Of a stretch of DNA of 50,507 bases, positions 1-7,851 are shown in pieces. The stretch spans positions 1-50,507 of the forward strand of contig VBHA01000074.1 in NCBI GenBank assembly GCA_005889495.1, given 5' to 3'. The notes under the pieces are model-generated. The model was not told where the DNA came from. It ran no database searches and saw nothing but the letters and a program-made list of their open reading frames with translations. Each line of letters starts with the position of its first letter. Position 1 is the first letter of the stretch. Source of the DNA: Chloroflexota bacterium. GTDB taxonomy: Bacteria > Chloroflexota > Dormibacteria > Dormibacterales > Dormibacteraceae. A program made the position numbers and the translations under genes.

Positions 1-1
1 C

Positions 2-1228
2 CGGTTCAAGCGATGGCTTCCTGTCAGTCTCCGCATGGTGTCGCCCGACGGGGCCGCGTACGCCTACGTGAAGCTGCTCCCCGCGGGGGCGAGCTACTCG
101 ACGTTCAGCTCCTCCGAGCTCCACGTCGTGGATATCGCATCGAACCGTGACCGCAAGCTCTGGAGCCGGACCGAGGGAATCGAGGTCATCGCGTGGCAGG
201 CGGCGGGCATCCTCGCCAGCACGGTCCCGAAGGAAGGTGGAATCCGACTCCTGTGGCTGGTCGACCCGGCGAGTGGAGCCCCCGCCCGCGCGCCAGAGTC
301 GGCCGACCCGGAGCGACTGCCGCTGACGGCCACCCGCAGCGGCGTGAACTACTCCTACATGGGCGGCGACGCCCAGGGCGCTGCGGTGTTCCGCATCGGT
401 TCGCGCGACAGAGGCGTGAAGTACAGCGTCATCCTCATGCAGGGCGGACAGTCGACCACGATCTACTCGGGCACCGCGGGCGACGCCAAGGACTTCGACC
501 CCGAGGGACTCTCGTTCGACGCTCACGGCGCGTGGTTCGGCAACTTCGACGGCAAGCTCGTGTGGCTGTGGTCCCGGTCATCGGGGCTTCAGGGCTTCCC
601 GGTGTCCGGCCTGCCCACCGTGCCGTCCGCCTACAACTACAGCGACTTCACGGTCCTGCCTGTGGGCCCATGTGTCCCGGGCACGTTCTCCGGGGTTGCG
701 GCCTCGCCAGTCCCGGCCCCGAGGACACCCTCGCCCTCCCCCGTGCCGTCGCCGGTCGCGTGGTCGAACCTGCTCTCGGCGCCGCTGCACCTGCCCGTGG
801 TCGGTGCGGGCGGCGCGTGCCCGGTCTCGTCCATGGTCAACAACCTTGCCGTCTCCACTCGTTCGGGCAAGGGCGGGCCAAACTACGGCTACGGCGACGG
901 CCCGTCTTACCTGAGCGGGCAGATCAACTGGTACTCGGCCGGCTCACAGGGCGTGCTGATCCTGACCGACCCTCGGTACCGCGGTCCGATCCTGGTCCGG
1001 ACCAAGCGCCTCGACGGGAGTGGCTCGTTGGGTCTCGGCGGCGCCAGCGTGGCGCTCGGTGCGGATGCGCTCGGCATCGACGTGACGTCCAACCCGCCTT
1101 ACTGGGGCGAATGGAACGGGACGATGGTGCCGACCGCGGCGGGGTGCTACGGGATCCAGATCGACGGGACGAGCTTCAGCACGGTGGTCGTAATCCAGGT
1201 CAAGAAAGGACCGCCGCCGCCGGGCTGA
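2..1228 (+). CDS. Secreted beta-propeller-like hypothetical protein, 5'-truncated
   Basis: The reading frame is open to the left edge (codons from base 2 read RFKRWLPVSLRMVSPDGAAY), so the ATG at 35 is probably internal and the true start lies outside the window. The phrase RMVSPDGAAYAYV and later repeats such as LWLVDPASG resemble WD40/TolB-like propeller blades; a Pro/Ser-rich linker (PVPAPRTPSPSPVPSP) near residue 235 separates a C-terminal domain rich in Gly, Tyr and Ser. It converges with the gene at 1250. Role unknown; an extracellular binding or sensing protein is my inference. The propeller at 18.5-19.6 kb has similar composition. Confidence 0.6.
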   Translation, partial: RFKRWLPVSLRMVSPDGAAYAYVKLLPAGASYSTFSSSELHVVDIASNRDRKLWSRTEGIEVIAWQAAGILASTVPKEGGIRLLWLVDPASGAPARAPESADPERLPLTATRSGVNYSYMGGDAQGAAVFRIGSRDRGVKYSVILMQGGQSTTIYSGTAGDAKDFDPEGLSFDAHGAWFGNFDGKLVWLWSRSSGLQGFPVSGLPTVPSAYNYSDFTVLPVGPCVPGTFSGVAASPVPAPRTPSPSPVPSPVAWSNLLSAPLHLPVVGAGGACPVSSMVNNLAVSTRSGKGGPNYGYGDGPSYLSGQINWYSAGSQGVLILTDPRYRGPILVRTKRLDGSGSLGLGGASVALGADALGIDVTSNPPYWGEWNGTMVPTAAGCYGIQIDGTSFSTVVVIQVKKGPPPPG

Positions 1229-1249
1229 TCCTGGCCGCGCCCATCGCTT

Positions 1250-2224
1250 CTAGGGGGTCAGGATGACGTTTCCGGTCTTCTGCTCGGTCTCGACGTAACG
1301 GGACGCCTCGATGACCTCCTCGAGCGGGTACGAGCGGTCGACGACCGGATGGAACCGCCCGGATTCGACCAGCTCCTTGAGGAAGAACACGTCCTGCCTG
1401 GTGTAGCGCGGCGGGAGCTTGAAGATCACCCGCTTGTCTCCGAACCGCGCCGTCCACATGCTGAGCACGAGGTTGTCCAGCCCGTCGGTGGCGAGGTAGC
1501 GGCCGCCGGGATTCAGGGAACCCTTGCACCGGCGAAAGGAGTGCTTGCCGACGGCGTCCATGATCACGTCATACGTGCGGCCGTTCCGGGTGAAGTCTTC
1601 CTTCATGTAGTCGATGACGGCGCCGGCTCCCAGCGTCCTCACCAGCTCCACGTTCTTGGTGCCGCAGACTGCTGTGACGTCGGCGCCGAAGTGCTTCGCC
1701 AGCTGGACGGCCGCGCTGCCGATCGCCCCCGACGCGCCGTAGACCAGGACCTTGCGCTCCTCGAGAGGCTGCGCGAGCCGCAGGCACCACAACGAGTTGA
1801 GGCCCCCGTCGGTGATGGCGGCCGCCTGCTCGAAGGTCAAACCGGCAGGCATGGGCGCGACCCGGGAGTCCCGCCTGACACATACGAACTCCGCGTGGGC
1901 GCCGAACCTGAAGCCGGTGGACCCGAAGACCCTGTCGCCGACGGCGAAGTCGTCCACGGCGGCGCCCAGCGCCTCGACCTCGCCGGCAAACTCGCTCCCG
2001 AGGATCGGCTGGCGCGGCCGGCGCACGCCGGAGACGAGCCGGCTGACGAGCGTGACGAGCGCGCCGCTTCGCCGGTTGGCATCGCGGGTGGCGCAGTCGC
2101 CGCGCGTCACGGCTGCGGCGCGGACCCTGACCCGGAGCTCGTCCTCTGTGGGTTCGGGCTTCGCGACGTCCTCGATGTGCAGTACGTCAGGCGGGCCGTA
2201 CCGGTCGTAGACGACCGCTTTCAC
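1250..2224 (-). CDS. NAD(P)-dependent alcohol dehydrogenase / quinone oxidoreductase (MDR family)
   Basis: A protein of about 324 residues in the medium-chain dehydrogenase/reductase superfamily, quinone-oxidoreductase branch. The start is the GTG at 2224 (VKAVVYDRYGPPDVL, the classic N-terminus), not the distant ORF start at 2698. GxxGxxG-type Rossmann residues (VYGASGAIGSAAVQLAKHFGA) lie near residue 150. Structural-zinc cysteines are not evident, so it is probably zinc-independent and reduces quinones or enones with NADPH. Its GTG overlaps the MarR stop (GTGA), so the two genes are translationally coupled and the reductase is probably in that regulator's regulon. Substrate unknown. Confidence 0.88.
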   Translation of the reverse strand: MKAVVYDRYGPPDVLHIEDVAKPEPTEDELRVRVRAAAVTRGDCATRDANRRSGALVTLVSRLVSGVRRPRQPILGSEFAGEVEALGAAVDDFAVGDRVFGSTGFRFGAHAEFVCVRRDSRVAPMPAGLTFEQAAAITDGGLNSLWCLRLAQPLEERKVLVYGASGAIGSAAVQLAKHFGADVTAVCGTKNVELVRTLGAGAVIDYMKEDFTRNGRTYDVIMDAVGKHSFRRCKGSLNPGGRYLATDGLDNLVLSMWTARFGDKRVIFKLPPRYTRQDVFFLKELVESGRFHPVVDRSYPLEEVIEASRYVETEQKTGNVILTP

Positions 2225-2658
2225 AAACCGACCTTCAGTGGAGGCTCGCCTTCGACAAGTGTCCGGCTCAAGACCCGGTACAACTCCTCCCGCTGCCGCT
2301 TCGTGAGCGGCGAGAACGAGGCCGCAAGCACCTGGTCGACGACGTCGTAGCCCTTGCGCAGAGTGGCCTCTCCTTTCGGGGTGAGCCGGTGCCGGATCGC
2401 GCGGCCCGACCCCGCTACGCGCTCGATCATTCCCAGGCGTACGAGGCGGCCGGCAAGGGCGCCGAATGACTGGTCGGTCTGAAAGGTCATCTCGGCCAGG
2501 GCGTGAGCGGACGAGTTGGGCCGCCGGGAGACGGCGCGCAGAGCGTCCCACTGCGGAAGCGACGTCCCGACTGCCCGCAGCCGGCGGTCCATCGTCCGGT
2601 GATGCCGATACTGGAGCTGCTTGATGGCGCGGCCGAGGTCCTGCAGAGCGACTGGCAC
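2221..2658 (-). CDS. MarR-family transcriptional regulator
   Basis: A 145-residue winged-helix regulator. The segment SAHALAEMTFQTDQSFGALAGRLVRLGMIERV is the recognition-helix region, and RAIRHRLTPKGEATL is the wing followed by the usual dimer helices. The GTG start at 2658 lies exactly six bases after TATCGT (2665-2670, minus strand), giving a leaderless start with no Shine-Dalgarno needed. It sits upstream of and overlaps the MDR gene and is divergent from the alpha/beta hydrolase; this is the usual MarR layout, in which the protein represses itself and both flanks until an aromatic ligand binds. Confidence 0.88.
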   Translation of the reverse strand: MPVALQDLGRAIKQLQYRHHRTMDRRLRAVGTSLPQWDALRAVSRRPNSSAHALAEMTFQTDQSFGALAGRLVRLGMIERVAGSGRAIRHRLTPKGEATLRKGYDVVDQVLAASFSPLTKRQREELYRVLSRTLVEGEPPLKVGL

Positions 2659-2721
2659 CCCGACACGATAGCTCAGGATCTAAGGTTGCGTATCTCAATA
2701 CTCTGATATAAGATGTCTGAG
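2659..2721. promoter_or_regulatory. Divergent promoter and candidate MarR operator
   Basis: This AT-rich gap separates the MarR gene from the hydrolase gene. On the minus strand TATCGT (2665-2670) is followed six bases later by the MarR GTG. On the plus strand TATAAG (2707-2712) places the transcript start near 2719, just before ATG 2722. ATCTCA (2692-2697) and TGAGAT (2719-2724) form an inverted repeat spanning the plus promoter, and TATC/GATA arms sit inside it. A repressor here would block both promoters. The operator assignment is inference. Confidence 0.5.
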
Positions 2722-3483
2722 ATGCCTGCGTCGAGCCAGGTCACATTCACCGACCGCGGTCAGGGTCGTCCTTTCCTGCTGCTGCACGGAGGTGGCGGCC
2801 CGCAGACGGTGGCCGCGTTCGCCGACCTCCTCGCCGCGGAGCGTTCCGCGCGCGTGATCACTCCGACCCATCCGGGGTTCGCGGGTAGGCCACGGCCGGA
2901 AGCGCTTCGCAGCGTCGCAGACCTCGCCACGCTCTACCACTCGCTCGTGGCCGAGCTCGACCTGAGCGATGTCATCGTGGTCGGAAACTCGATCGGGGGA
3001 TGGATCGCTGCCGAGATGGCGCTGCAGAACTCCTCGCGCGTCAGCGGCTTCGTCCTGGTCGACGCGGTGGGAATCGAGGTCCCAGGCCATCCGATCGCCG
3101 ATTTCTTCTCGCTTACTCCGCGGCAGCTCGCCGAGCTCAGCTACGACGACCCGGACAGGTTCGGGATCGATCCGACGAAGCTGCCGCCGGAAGCGCTGGC
3201 CGCGATGGCCGGCAATCGGGCTTCGATTGCCGTCTACGCCGGCACGGCGATGCTCGACCCATCGCTTCGCGAGCGCCTCGCGGGCGTCACCACGCCGACG
3301 CTGGTCGTCTGGGGCGAGAGCGACCGCATCGCCGATCCCGCCTACGGCCGCACATTCGCCGATGCCATCCCGGGCGCGCAGTTTCTTCTTCTCCCCAACA
3401 CGGGACACCTGCCCCAGATCGAGTCACCGGGACCGCTGCTCGACGCGGTCTGGACGTTCGCGGGGACGGCCGGCCGAACTTAA
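2722..3483 (+). CDS. Alpha/beta hydrolase
   Basis: An alpha/beta-hydrolase-fold protein of about 253 residues. Visible elements are the oxyanion motif LLLHGGGGP (residue 20 onward), the nucleophile elbow GNSIGG with Ser90, the acid in WGESDRI (Asp201) and the catalytic histidine in NTGHLPQ (His229). ATG 2722 is preferred over the ATG at 2713, because the only good -10 box (2707-2712) would start transcription downstream of 2713. The sequence looks like C-C bond hydrolases or esterases, but the substrate cannot be read. It is divergent from the MarR gene and directly upstream of the erythromycin-esterase homologue. Confidence 0.87.
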   Translation: MPASSQVTFTDRGQGRPFLLLHGGGGPQTVAAFADLLAAERSARVITPTHPGFAGRPRPEALRSVADLATLYHSLVAELDLSDVIVVGNSIGGWIAAEMALQNSSRVSGFVLVDAVGIEVPGHPIADFFSLTPRQLAELSYDDPDRFGIDPTKLPPEALAAMAGNRASIAVYAGTAMLDPSLRERLAGVTTPTLVVWGESDRIADPAYGRTFADAIPGAQFLLLPNTGHLPQIESPGPLLDAVWTFAGTAGRT

Positions 3484-3493
3484 ACTCAAAGAC

Positions 3494-4780
3494 CTGAGCC
3501 TCGACTCGTGGATCGCCCGGGACGCAATTCCTTTCGTCCTTCACGACGACGCGAGCTTCGATGCGGCGGTCGACAGGGTCATCGGCGTGCTCGGCGACTC
3601 GGTGCGGCTGCTCGGTCTCGCCGAGGCGCTCCACGGCAGCGAGGAGATCCTCGAGGCGCGGAATCGGCTCTTCCGGCGGCTGGTGGCGGCGCATGGCTAC
3701 AGTGCGGTGGCGATCGAGGTCAGCTCTCCCCAGGCGCGAGCAATGAACGACTACGTGCTTGGGCTGCGGAAACAAGACGATCCCATGGTCCAGGGATGGT
3801 TGGGCAGCGGGTTTGGACTCCTCGACGCCAACCGCGAGCTCGTCGAGTGGATGCGTGTGCACAACGCCGATCCGTCCACCTCGACGAAGCTCCACTTCTA
3901 CGGTTTCGACGTGCCGCTCGGCGAGGGAGGCCTCGCCAGCCCAGGTCTGGTTTTCGACATCGTCTTCGCCTACCTCCAGGGCATCGATCCCGACGCGACC
4001 CGCCGGCACCGCGAGCGGACGGCGGCGCTGGTCGGCGAAACCGCGGATTGGGAACGGCCGGCCGCCTTCTACGATCCCGCGCAGTCAATCGGTCTTTCTC
4101 CCGCCGCGACCGAGCTGCGCATCGCGACGGAGGACCTGGTCACCGAGCTTCGCATCCGCGGGCCGGAGCTCATCGCCAAAAGCGATCCACTCACCTACGC
4201 CGACGCGCTGCATCATTCGCAGCTCGCGCTCGAGCTGCTGGACGCACACGCCGCACTGGCGACGGCGGGCGCTTACGCTCGGATGCTCGGGATTCGGGAC
4301 CTGATCATGGCCGACAACCTCGCCCACATCGTTTCGCATGAAGGCGAGCGCGGCAAGGTCCTGGCTTTCGCCGCGAGTGGGCACCTGAAGCGGGGAATGA
4401 CCCAATGGCGCCTACCTCCCGGTGACGAGGTCAAGGAGTGGTGGCCTGCGGGCTCCCACCTCTCGGCATCTTTCGGTCCGAGATACGCCGTGGTCGGAAT
4501 GGGCGTCGGCGTCTCCGAAGAGAACGGCATCGGCGCGCCCGAACCGGGAACGCTTGAGGCCGAGCTGCTCGGGGTCGGCGGATCGCTGTTCATCTCCACT
4601 CACCGCGGGGCACGGGCGCCCGCTGTCAATCCCGTGACGCTGCCGGTCCGCTCCGGCAGCTCACGGAACCCGACCTACTCCCCTCTCACCGCAGACAGCT
4701 TCGACGACTTCGACTGCATCGTCTTCTTCGACTCGACGAGGTATCCACGTGGATCGCCGCCGCTGACCGACTGGACATAG
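3494..4780 (+). CDS. Erythromycin esterase family protein
   Basis: About 428 residues matching the EreA/EreC superfamily: GLAEALHGS near residue 38 corresponds to the family GEATHG motif, AIEV to the following strand, and AASGHLKRG around residue 300 to the NGHxxRG histidine motif. Known members hydrolyse the macrolide lactone; many homologues have other or unknown esterase roles. The start is a problem: no ATG, GTG or TTG lies near the conserved N-terminus. CTG 3494, ten bases after the hydrolase TAA, fits the family length; otherwise a +1 frameshift or an indel would join it to the hydrolase. Function is inferred from family only. Confidence 0.75.
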   Translation: MSLDSWIARDAIPFVLHDDASFDAAVDRVIGVLGDSVRLLGLAEALHGSEEILEARNRLFRRLVAAHGYSAVAIEVSSPQARAMNDYVLGLRKQDDPMVQGWLGSGFGLLDANRELVEWMRVHNADPSTSTKLHFYGFDVPLGEGGLASPGLVFDIVFAYLQGIDPDATRRHRERTAALVGETADWERPAAFYDPAQSIGLSPAATELRIATEDLVTELRIRGPELIAKSDPLTYADALHHSQLALELLDAHAALATAGAYARMLGIRDLIMADNLAHIVSHEGERGKVLAFAASGHLKRGMTQWRLPPGDEVKEWWPAGSHLSASFGPRYAVVGMGVGVSEENGIGAPEPGTLEAELLGVGGSLFISTHRGARAPAVNPVTLPVRSGSSRNPTYSPLTADSFDDFDCIVFFDSTRYPRGSPPLTDWT

Positions 4781-4816
4781 CGATGAGTCTGCGGCCCGTC
4801 CGCAGTCATCAATACC

Positions 4817-6163
4817 GTGACCAAGATCCGCGACTTCGCAGGCGAGCTCATCCAGCCAGGTGACGGCGGTTACGACCGGAGCCGGGCCGTCTGGAACGGC
4901 ATGGTCGATCGGCGACCGGCCGCCATCCTGCGGTGCAAGTCCGCGGAGGACGTTGTCGCTGCCGTGCGCTTCGCCCGTGAATCCGACCTCGAGATCGCCG
5001 TCAAATGCGGCGGTCACAGCGTGCTCGGCCTTTCGGTGCCGAACGGCGGAGTCATGATCGACCTGACCCCGATCAACGACGTCCGCGTCGACCCCGTGGC
5101 GCGCCGGGCATGGGTCGGCGGAGGCTCCCTCCTCCGCAACCTCGACGTGGCCGCCCAGGAGCACGGCCTCGCCACGACCGCGGGCAACGTCTCGCACACA
5201 GGAGTCGGCGGGCTTACCCTCGGCGGCGGGATGGGCTGGCTTGCCCGACGGGTCGGACTCGCCTGCGACAACGTCGAGGCGTTCACCGTCGTGACCGCCG
5301 AGGGCCGGATCGTGCGCGCGTCTGAATCTGATAACCCGGACCTGTTCTGGGGCCTGCGCGGGGGAGGTGGCAACTTCGGCATCGTGACCGAGTTCGAGTT
5401 TCGTCTCCACCCGGTCGGTGTCCAGGCACTCCTGGTGGACCTCGTCTTCGATCCGGCCGAGGCACGCGACGCGCTGCGCGGCTGGCGTGATCTGCTGGCG
5501 GACGCGCCCCGGGCGGCGACATTGACCGCAAGCGCGACGACGGCCGGCGGTCAGCCTGTGGTCAGCGTCGGGTACGTGTGGGTCGGCGACGTGGACGAAG
5601 GACGCCGGTATCTGTCCACCTTCCGCGAGCTAGGCACACCGGCGACCGAACGTGTCATGGAGATGACCTACGTGGAGCTCCAGGGAATGAGCGATGACCC
5701 GAACGGCCATGGCCGCCGCCGCTATTCCAAGGGGCATTACCTGACGGAGCTGAGCGACGCTGCGATCGACGTGTTTGTGGGGCGCGGCCTCCCGGCGAAC
5801 GCGACCGATCCCGACTGGTCCCGACTCCCGAACGGCGGCTTCCAGGCGTACGGCGGCGCGATCGAGGACGTCGGGGACGACGACGCCGCGTTCAGTCACC
5901 GCGGCACGCTGGTCGAGTTTGGGTGCGGGACGACCTGGATGGATCCGGAGGAGGATGGCGGACGCGTCTCCGCCGCCCGAGCGTACGGCGCGGCCGTCGA
6001 GCCTTTCGCGAGCGGCGTGTATGTCAACGCACTGGGCGACGAAGGCCAGGACGGTGTCCGCCGGGCCTATCCCGCGGGCAAGCTCGCGAGGCTGGTCGAG
6101 CTCAAGCGCCGCTACGATCCCGACAACGCGTTCCACCTGAACCAGAACATCCGACCCGCGTAA
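4817..6163 (+). CDS. FAD-binding oxidoreductase, berberine-bridge (BBE) type
   Basis: A 448-residue flavoprotein starting at GTG 4817. It has a PCMH/FAD_binding_4 domain (about residues 35-200) with KCGGHSVLG, whose His67 is the expected 8-alpha-histidyl FAD attachment site. The second cysteine of bicovalent BBE enzymes is replaced (GNVSHTGVGG), so a single covalent link is predicted. It ends in a BBE domain (RRYDPDNAFHLNQNIRP). Such enzymes oxidise alcohols, sugars or alkaloid-like substrates with O2. It follows the esterase by 36 bases and is probably co-transcribed in the same detoxification-like block. Confidence 0.88.
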   Translation: MTKIRDFAGELIQPGDGGYDRSRAVWNGMVDRRPAAILRCKSAEDVVAAVRFARESDLEIAVKCGGHSVLGLSVPNGGVMIDLTPINDVRVDPVARRAWVGGGSLLRNLDVAAQEHGLATTAGNVSHTGVGGLTLGGGMGWLARRVGLACDNVEAFTVVTAEGRIVRASESDNPDLFWGLRGGGGNFGIVTEFEFRLHPVGVQALLVDLVFDPAEARDALRGWRDLLADAPRAATLTASATTAGGQPVVSVGYVWVGDVDEGRRYLSTFRELGTPATERVMEMTYVELQGMSDDPNGHGRRRYSKGHYLTELSDAAIDVFVGRGLPANATDPDWSRLPNGGFQAYGGAIEDVGDDDAAFSHRGTLVEFGCGTTWMDPEEDGGRVSAARAYGAAVEPFASGVYVNALGDEGQDGVRRAYPAGKLARLVELKRRYDPDNAFHLNQNIRPA

Positions 6164-6219
6164 GACGCCGCCACGGCGCGGACGAGATCCAGGCCCGCTT
6201 GAAAACATCTAGGCGGCTC

Positions 6220-7053
6220 TTACCGGGAAGCCGACCGCTTCCGGAGCTCGATCACTTTCAGCATCGTGGCGTTGGCACCCGCGAGTTGATTCATGGCCGG
6301 ACCCATCGAAGGAAAGAGGTCCATGAGTGCCTTCATAAGGCGGCCCGGGCCTGGCAAGACCACGATCTCGGCGCGATCCTTCTCGATCGCGGCGACCACG
6401 GCCTTGCCCACGGCGTTCGCGGGCGAGGTCCCCATCCCCGGCATCTTTATGCCGACCTCATCGGCGGTACGCTGACCCTGGCCCGCGTCGCGGATGGCGC
6501 CAAGCACGACCACCGAAGCGCTCACGCCGCGGCCCCTGTAGTCGTTGCGGAGCACCCGCGAGAAACCAATGAGGCCGTCCTTGGCGGCGGCGTAAGCCTC
6601 CGTGTATGGGAAGCCGACCCGCCCGGCGATGGACGAGATGTTCACGATATGACCTCGCCCACGCTTGAGCATTCCGGGCAGGAGCAAATGGGTCAGGCGC
6701 ATCGGTGCGATCAGATTGAGCTGCAAGATCGCCTCGTTCTCGGCCCATGTCATGGCATCGAACTCGCGCTGCGGGTCGCCGCCGGCGTTGTTTACGAGCA
6801 CGTCGATGCGACCGAATTCGCGTTCAGCGGTTGGGGCCAGGGCATCGATGCTTTCCGCTACGGTCAGGTCCGCCGGCAAAGCAACGACGTTTGCGCCCCT
6901 CACCTCTAGGTGGCGCGCTGCCGCCTTGAGCTCTGAGGTTGAGCGGCCGGTCAGAACCAGGGAATAACCGTGTTCGGCCAGGGACTGAGAGATGAATAGG
7001 CCGATGCCTCTCGAGGCACCGGTGACGAGAGCGACGCCGGCTGTCTTTGCCAC
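6220..7053 (-). CDS. SDR-family NAD(P)-dependent oxidoreductase
   Basis: About 277 residues. The GTG start at 7053 is chosen because GGAG (7063-7066, minus strand) lies nine bases upstream and the protein then begins directly with the Rossmann strand VAKTAGVALVTGASRGIG; the ORF-track start at 7092 adds an unsupported leader. TGASRGIG (residues 11-18), NNAGG, the catalytic Ser in NISSIAG and YAAAK identify a classical short-chain dehydrogenase. The C-terminus carries hydrophobic segments (LMDLFPSMGPAMNQL). It is divergent from a MarR gene, which probably controls it. Substrate unknown. Confidence 0.87.
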   Translation of the reverse strand: MAKTAGVALVTGASRGIGLFISQSLAEHGYSLVLTGRSTSELKAAARHLEVRGANVVALPADLTVAESIDALAPTAEREFGRIDVLVNNAGGDPQREFDAMTWAENEAILQLNLIAPMRLTHLLLPGMLKRGRGHIVNISSIAGRVGFPYTEAYAAAKDGLIGFSRVLRNDYRGRGVSASVVVLGAIRDAGQGQRTADEVGIKMPGMGTSPANAVGKAVVAAIEKDRAEIVVLPGPGRLMKALMDLFPSMGPAMNQLAGANATMLKVIELRKRSASR

Positions 7054-7148
7054 TAGTTTCGACTCCTGCAATCGAGCGCCCCACACGCTCACTCCTGAAA
7101 ATAATAAGCTCTCTCAATGATTTATTGCATCTATTATTAGCGGAGACT
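7054..7148. promoter_or_regulatory. Divergent SDR/MarR promoter with nested inverted repeats
   Basis: This 95-bp gap is strikingly AT-rich for the window. AATAATA (7100-7106) and TATTATT (7132-7138) form an outer inverted repeat, and CAAT (7115-7118) with ATTG (7124-7127) an inner one with nearly the same centre. TATTAT at 7132-7137 can serve as the -10 box of the rightward MarR gene. A dimeric MarR binding here would close both promoters; this is inference from layout. Confidence 0.5.
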
Positions 7149-7655
7149 ATGATCCTCCGAGTGGCGGATGAATACCCGGAGGATCTGGCAGCAAGGATTG
7201 GTTTCCTGCTCGCCCGCGCCCACCTGGTCGCGCGAGAGAAGGCGGACCGAGCTCTGGGTGGGTTCGGCCTTACAGCGAAGGGCTATGCGGCGCTGGCGAC
7301 CGTGGTGAGCGAGGCACCAATCTCTCAGCAGAAGCTGAGCCGGCGCCTACGCATGGACCCGGCGACCATGGTGGACGTGATCGACGAACTCGATCGGTCT
7401 GGCTACGTCGTGCGTCGCCGCAACCCACACGACCGCCGGGAGTACGCGCTAAGCACAACGAGTAGCGGGCGTGCCCTCTTCTCTCGAGCCAGGAGAGCGC
7501 TGAACGCAGCCGAGCGGGAAACGACCAGCGATCTCGACACGGATGAAACCAGAACACTGCGCGAGCTGCTCGGGCGTATCGCCCGTAAGCCGGGGAGCCT
7601 GACCACGTCCGAGATGGAGAAGAACGCCCTGGGGCGGTCACGACGAGACATCTGA
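7149..7655 (+). CDS. MarR-family transcriptional regulator
   Basis: About 168 residues from ATG 7149 (the ORF-track start at 7047 would run through the divergent promoter). FGLTAKGYAALATVV, ISQQKLSRRLRMDPATMVDVIDELDRSGYVVRRRNPHDRRE is the textbook MarR winged helix-turn-helix with the DxR wing, followed by a C-terminal dimerisation helix. A GGAG lies only three bases from the ATG, too close for a normal Shine-Dalgarno, so a short-leader transcript from the TATTAT box is more likely. Divergent partner: the SDR at 6220-7053, its probable target. Confidence 0.87.
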   Translation: MILRVADEYPEDLAARIGFLLARAHLVAREKADRALGGFGLTAKGYAALATVVSEAPISQQKLSRRLRMDPATMVDVIDELDRSGYVVRRRNPHDRREYALSTTSSGRALFSRARRALNAAERETTSDLDTDETRTLRELLGRIARKPGSLTTSEMEKNALGRSRRDI

Positions 7656-7669
7656 GAGATAGGCGAGAG

Positions 7670-7703
7670 CAAAATCGGAATGTCGGTGCCCGAACCGATT
7701 TTG
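7670..7703. terminator. Bidirectional hairpin terminator between MarR gene and tRNA-Tyr
   Basis: CAAAATCGG (7670-7678) pairs with CCGATTTTG (7695-7703) as a perfect 9-bp stem, with TCGG/CCGA able to pair inside it. Both strands end in a short T run. It lies just past the MarR stop and just past the 3' end of the converging tRNA-Tyr, so it can end both transcripts. Confidence 0.6.
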
Positions 7704-7708
7704 GGGAG

Positions 7709-7788
7709 TGGGCCGGGAGGGATTTGAACCCCCACAGCTTTCGCGGGTGGTTTACAGCCACTTGAGCTCGCCAATGCCCAGCCGACCC
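7709..7788 (-). tRNA. tRNA-Tyr (GTA)
   Basis: On the minus strand the acceptor GGGTCGG (7788-7782) pairs with CCGGCCC, followed by discriminator A at 7709. The D stem GGGC/GCTC, anticodon loop CTGTAAA (anticodon GTA), a long variable arm typical of tRNA-Tyr and the T arm with loop TTCAAAT are all present. The 3' CCA is not encoded, so it must be added by a nucleotidyltransferase. Confidence 0.93.
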
Positions 7789-7838
7789 ACGGAGGCGCAC
7801 CGAGAGCCGGCGCGCGAGGCATTAGTTTAGGCCAACCT

Positions 7839-7844
7839 CATAAT
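7839..7844 (+). promoter_or_regulatory. -10 box of leaderless MFS transcript
   Basis: CATAAT ends seven bases before GTG 7852; no Shine-Dalgarno precedes the GTG. It fits the leaderless pattern seen at many other starts in this window. Confidence 0.5.
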
Positions 7845-7851
7845 TCCACCC

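Noticed and set aside
1349-2350. 333-aa plus-strand ORF opposite the MDR gene
   Set aside because: Antisense shadow; the minus strand carries clear family motifs.
3470-3500. prfB-like programmed +1 frameshift at ACT TAA
   Set aside because: Lacks an upstream Shine-Dalgarno-like stimulator and the CTT TGA C pattern; left only as an alternative in the finding on the esterase start.
6220-7092. SDR start at 7092
   Set aside because: Adds 13 residues not typical of the fold; GTG 7053 has a well-placed GGAG.
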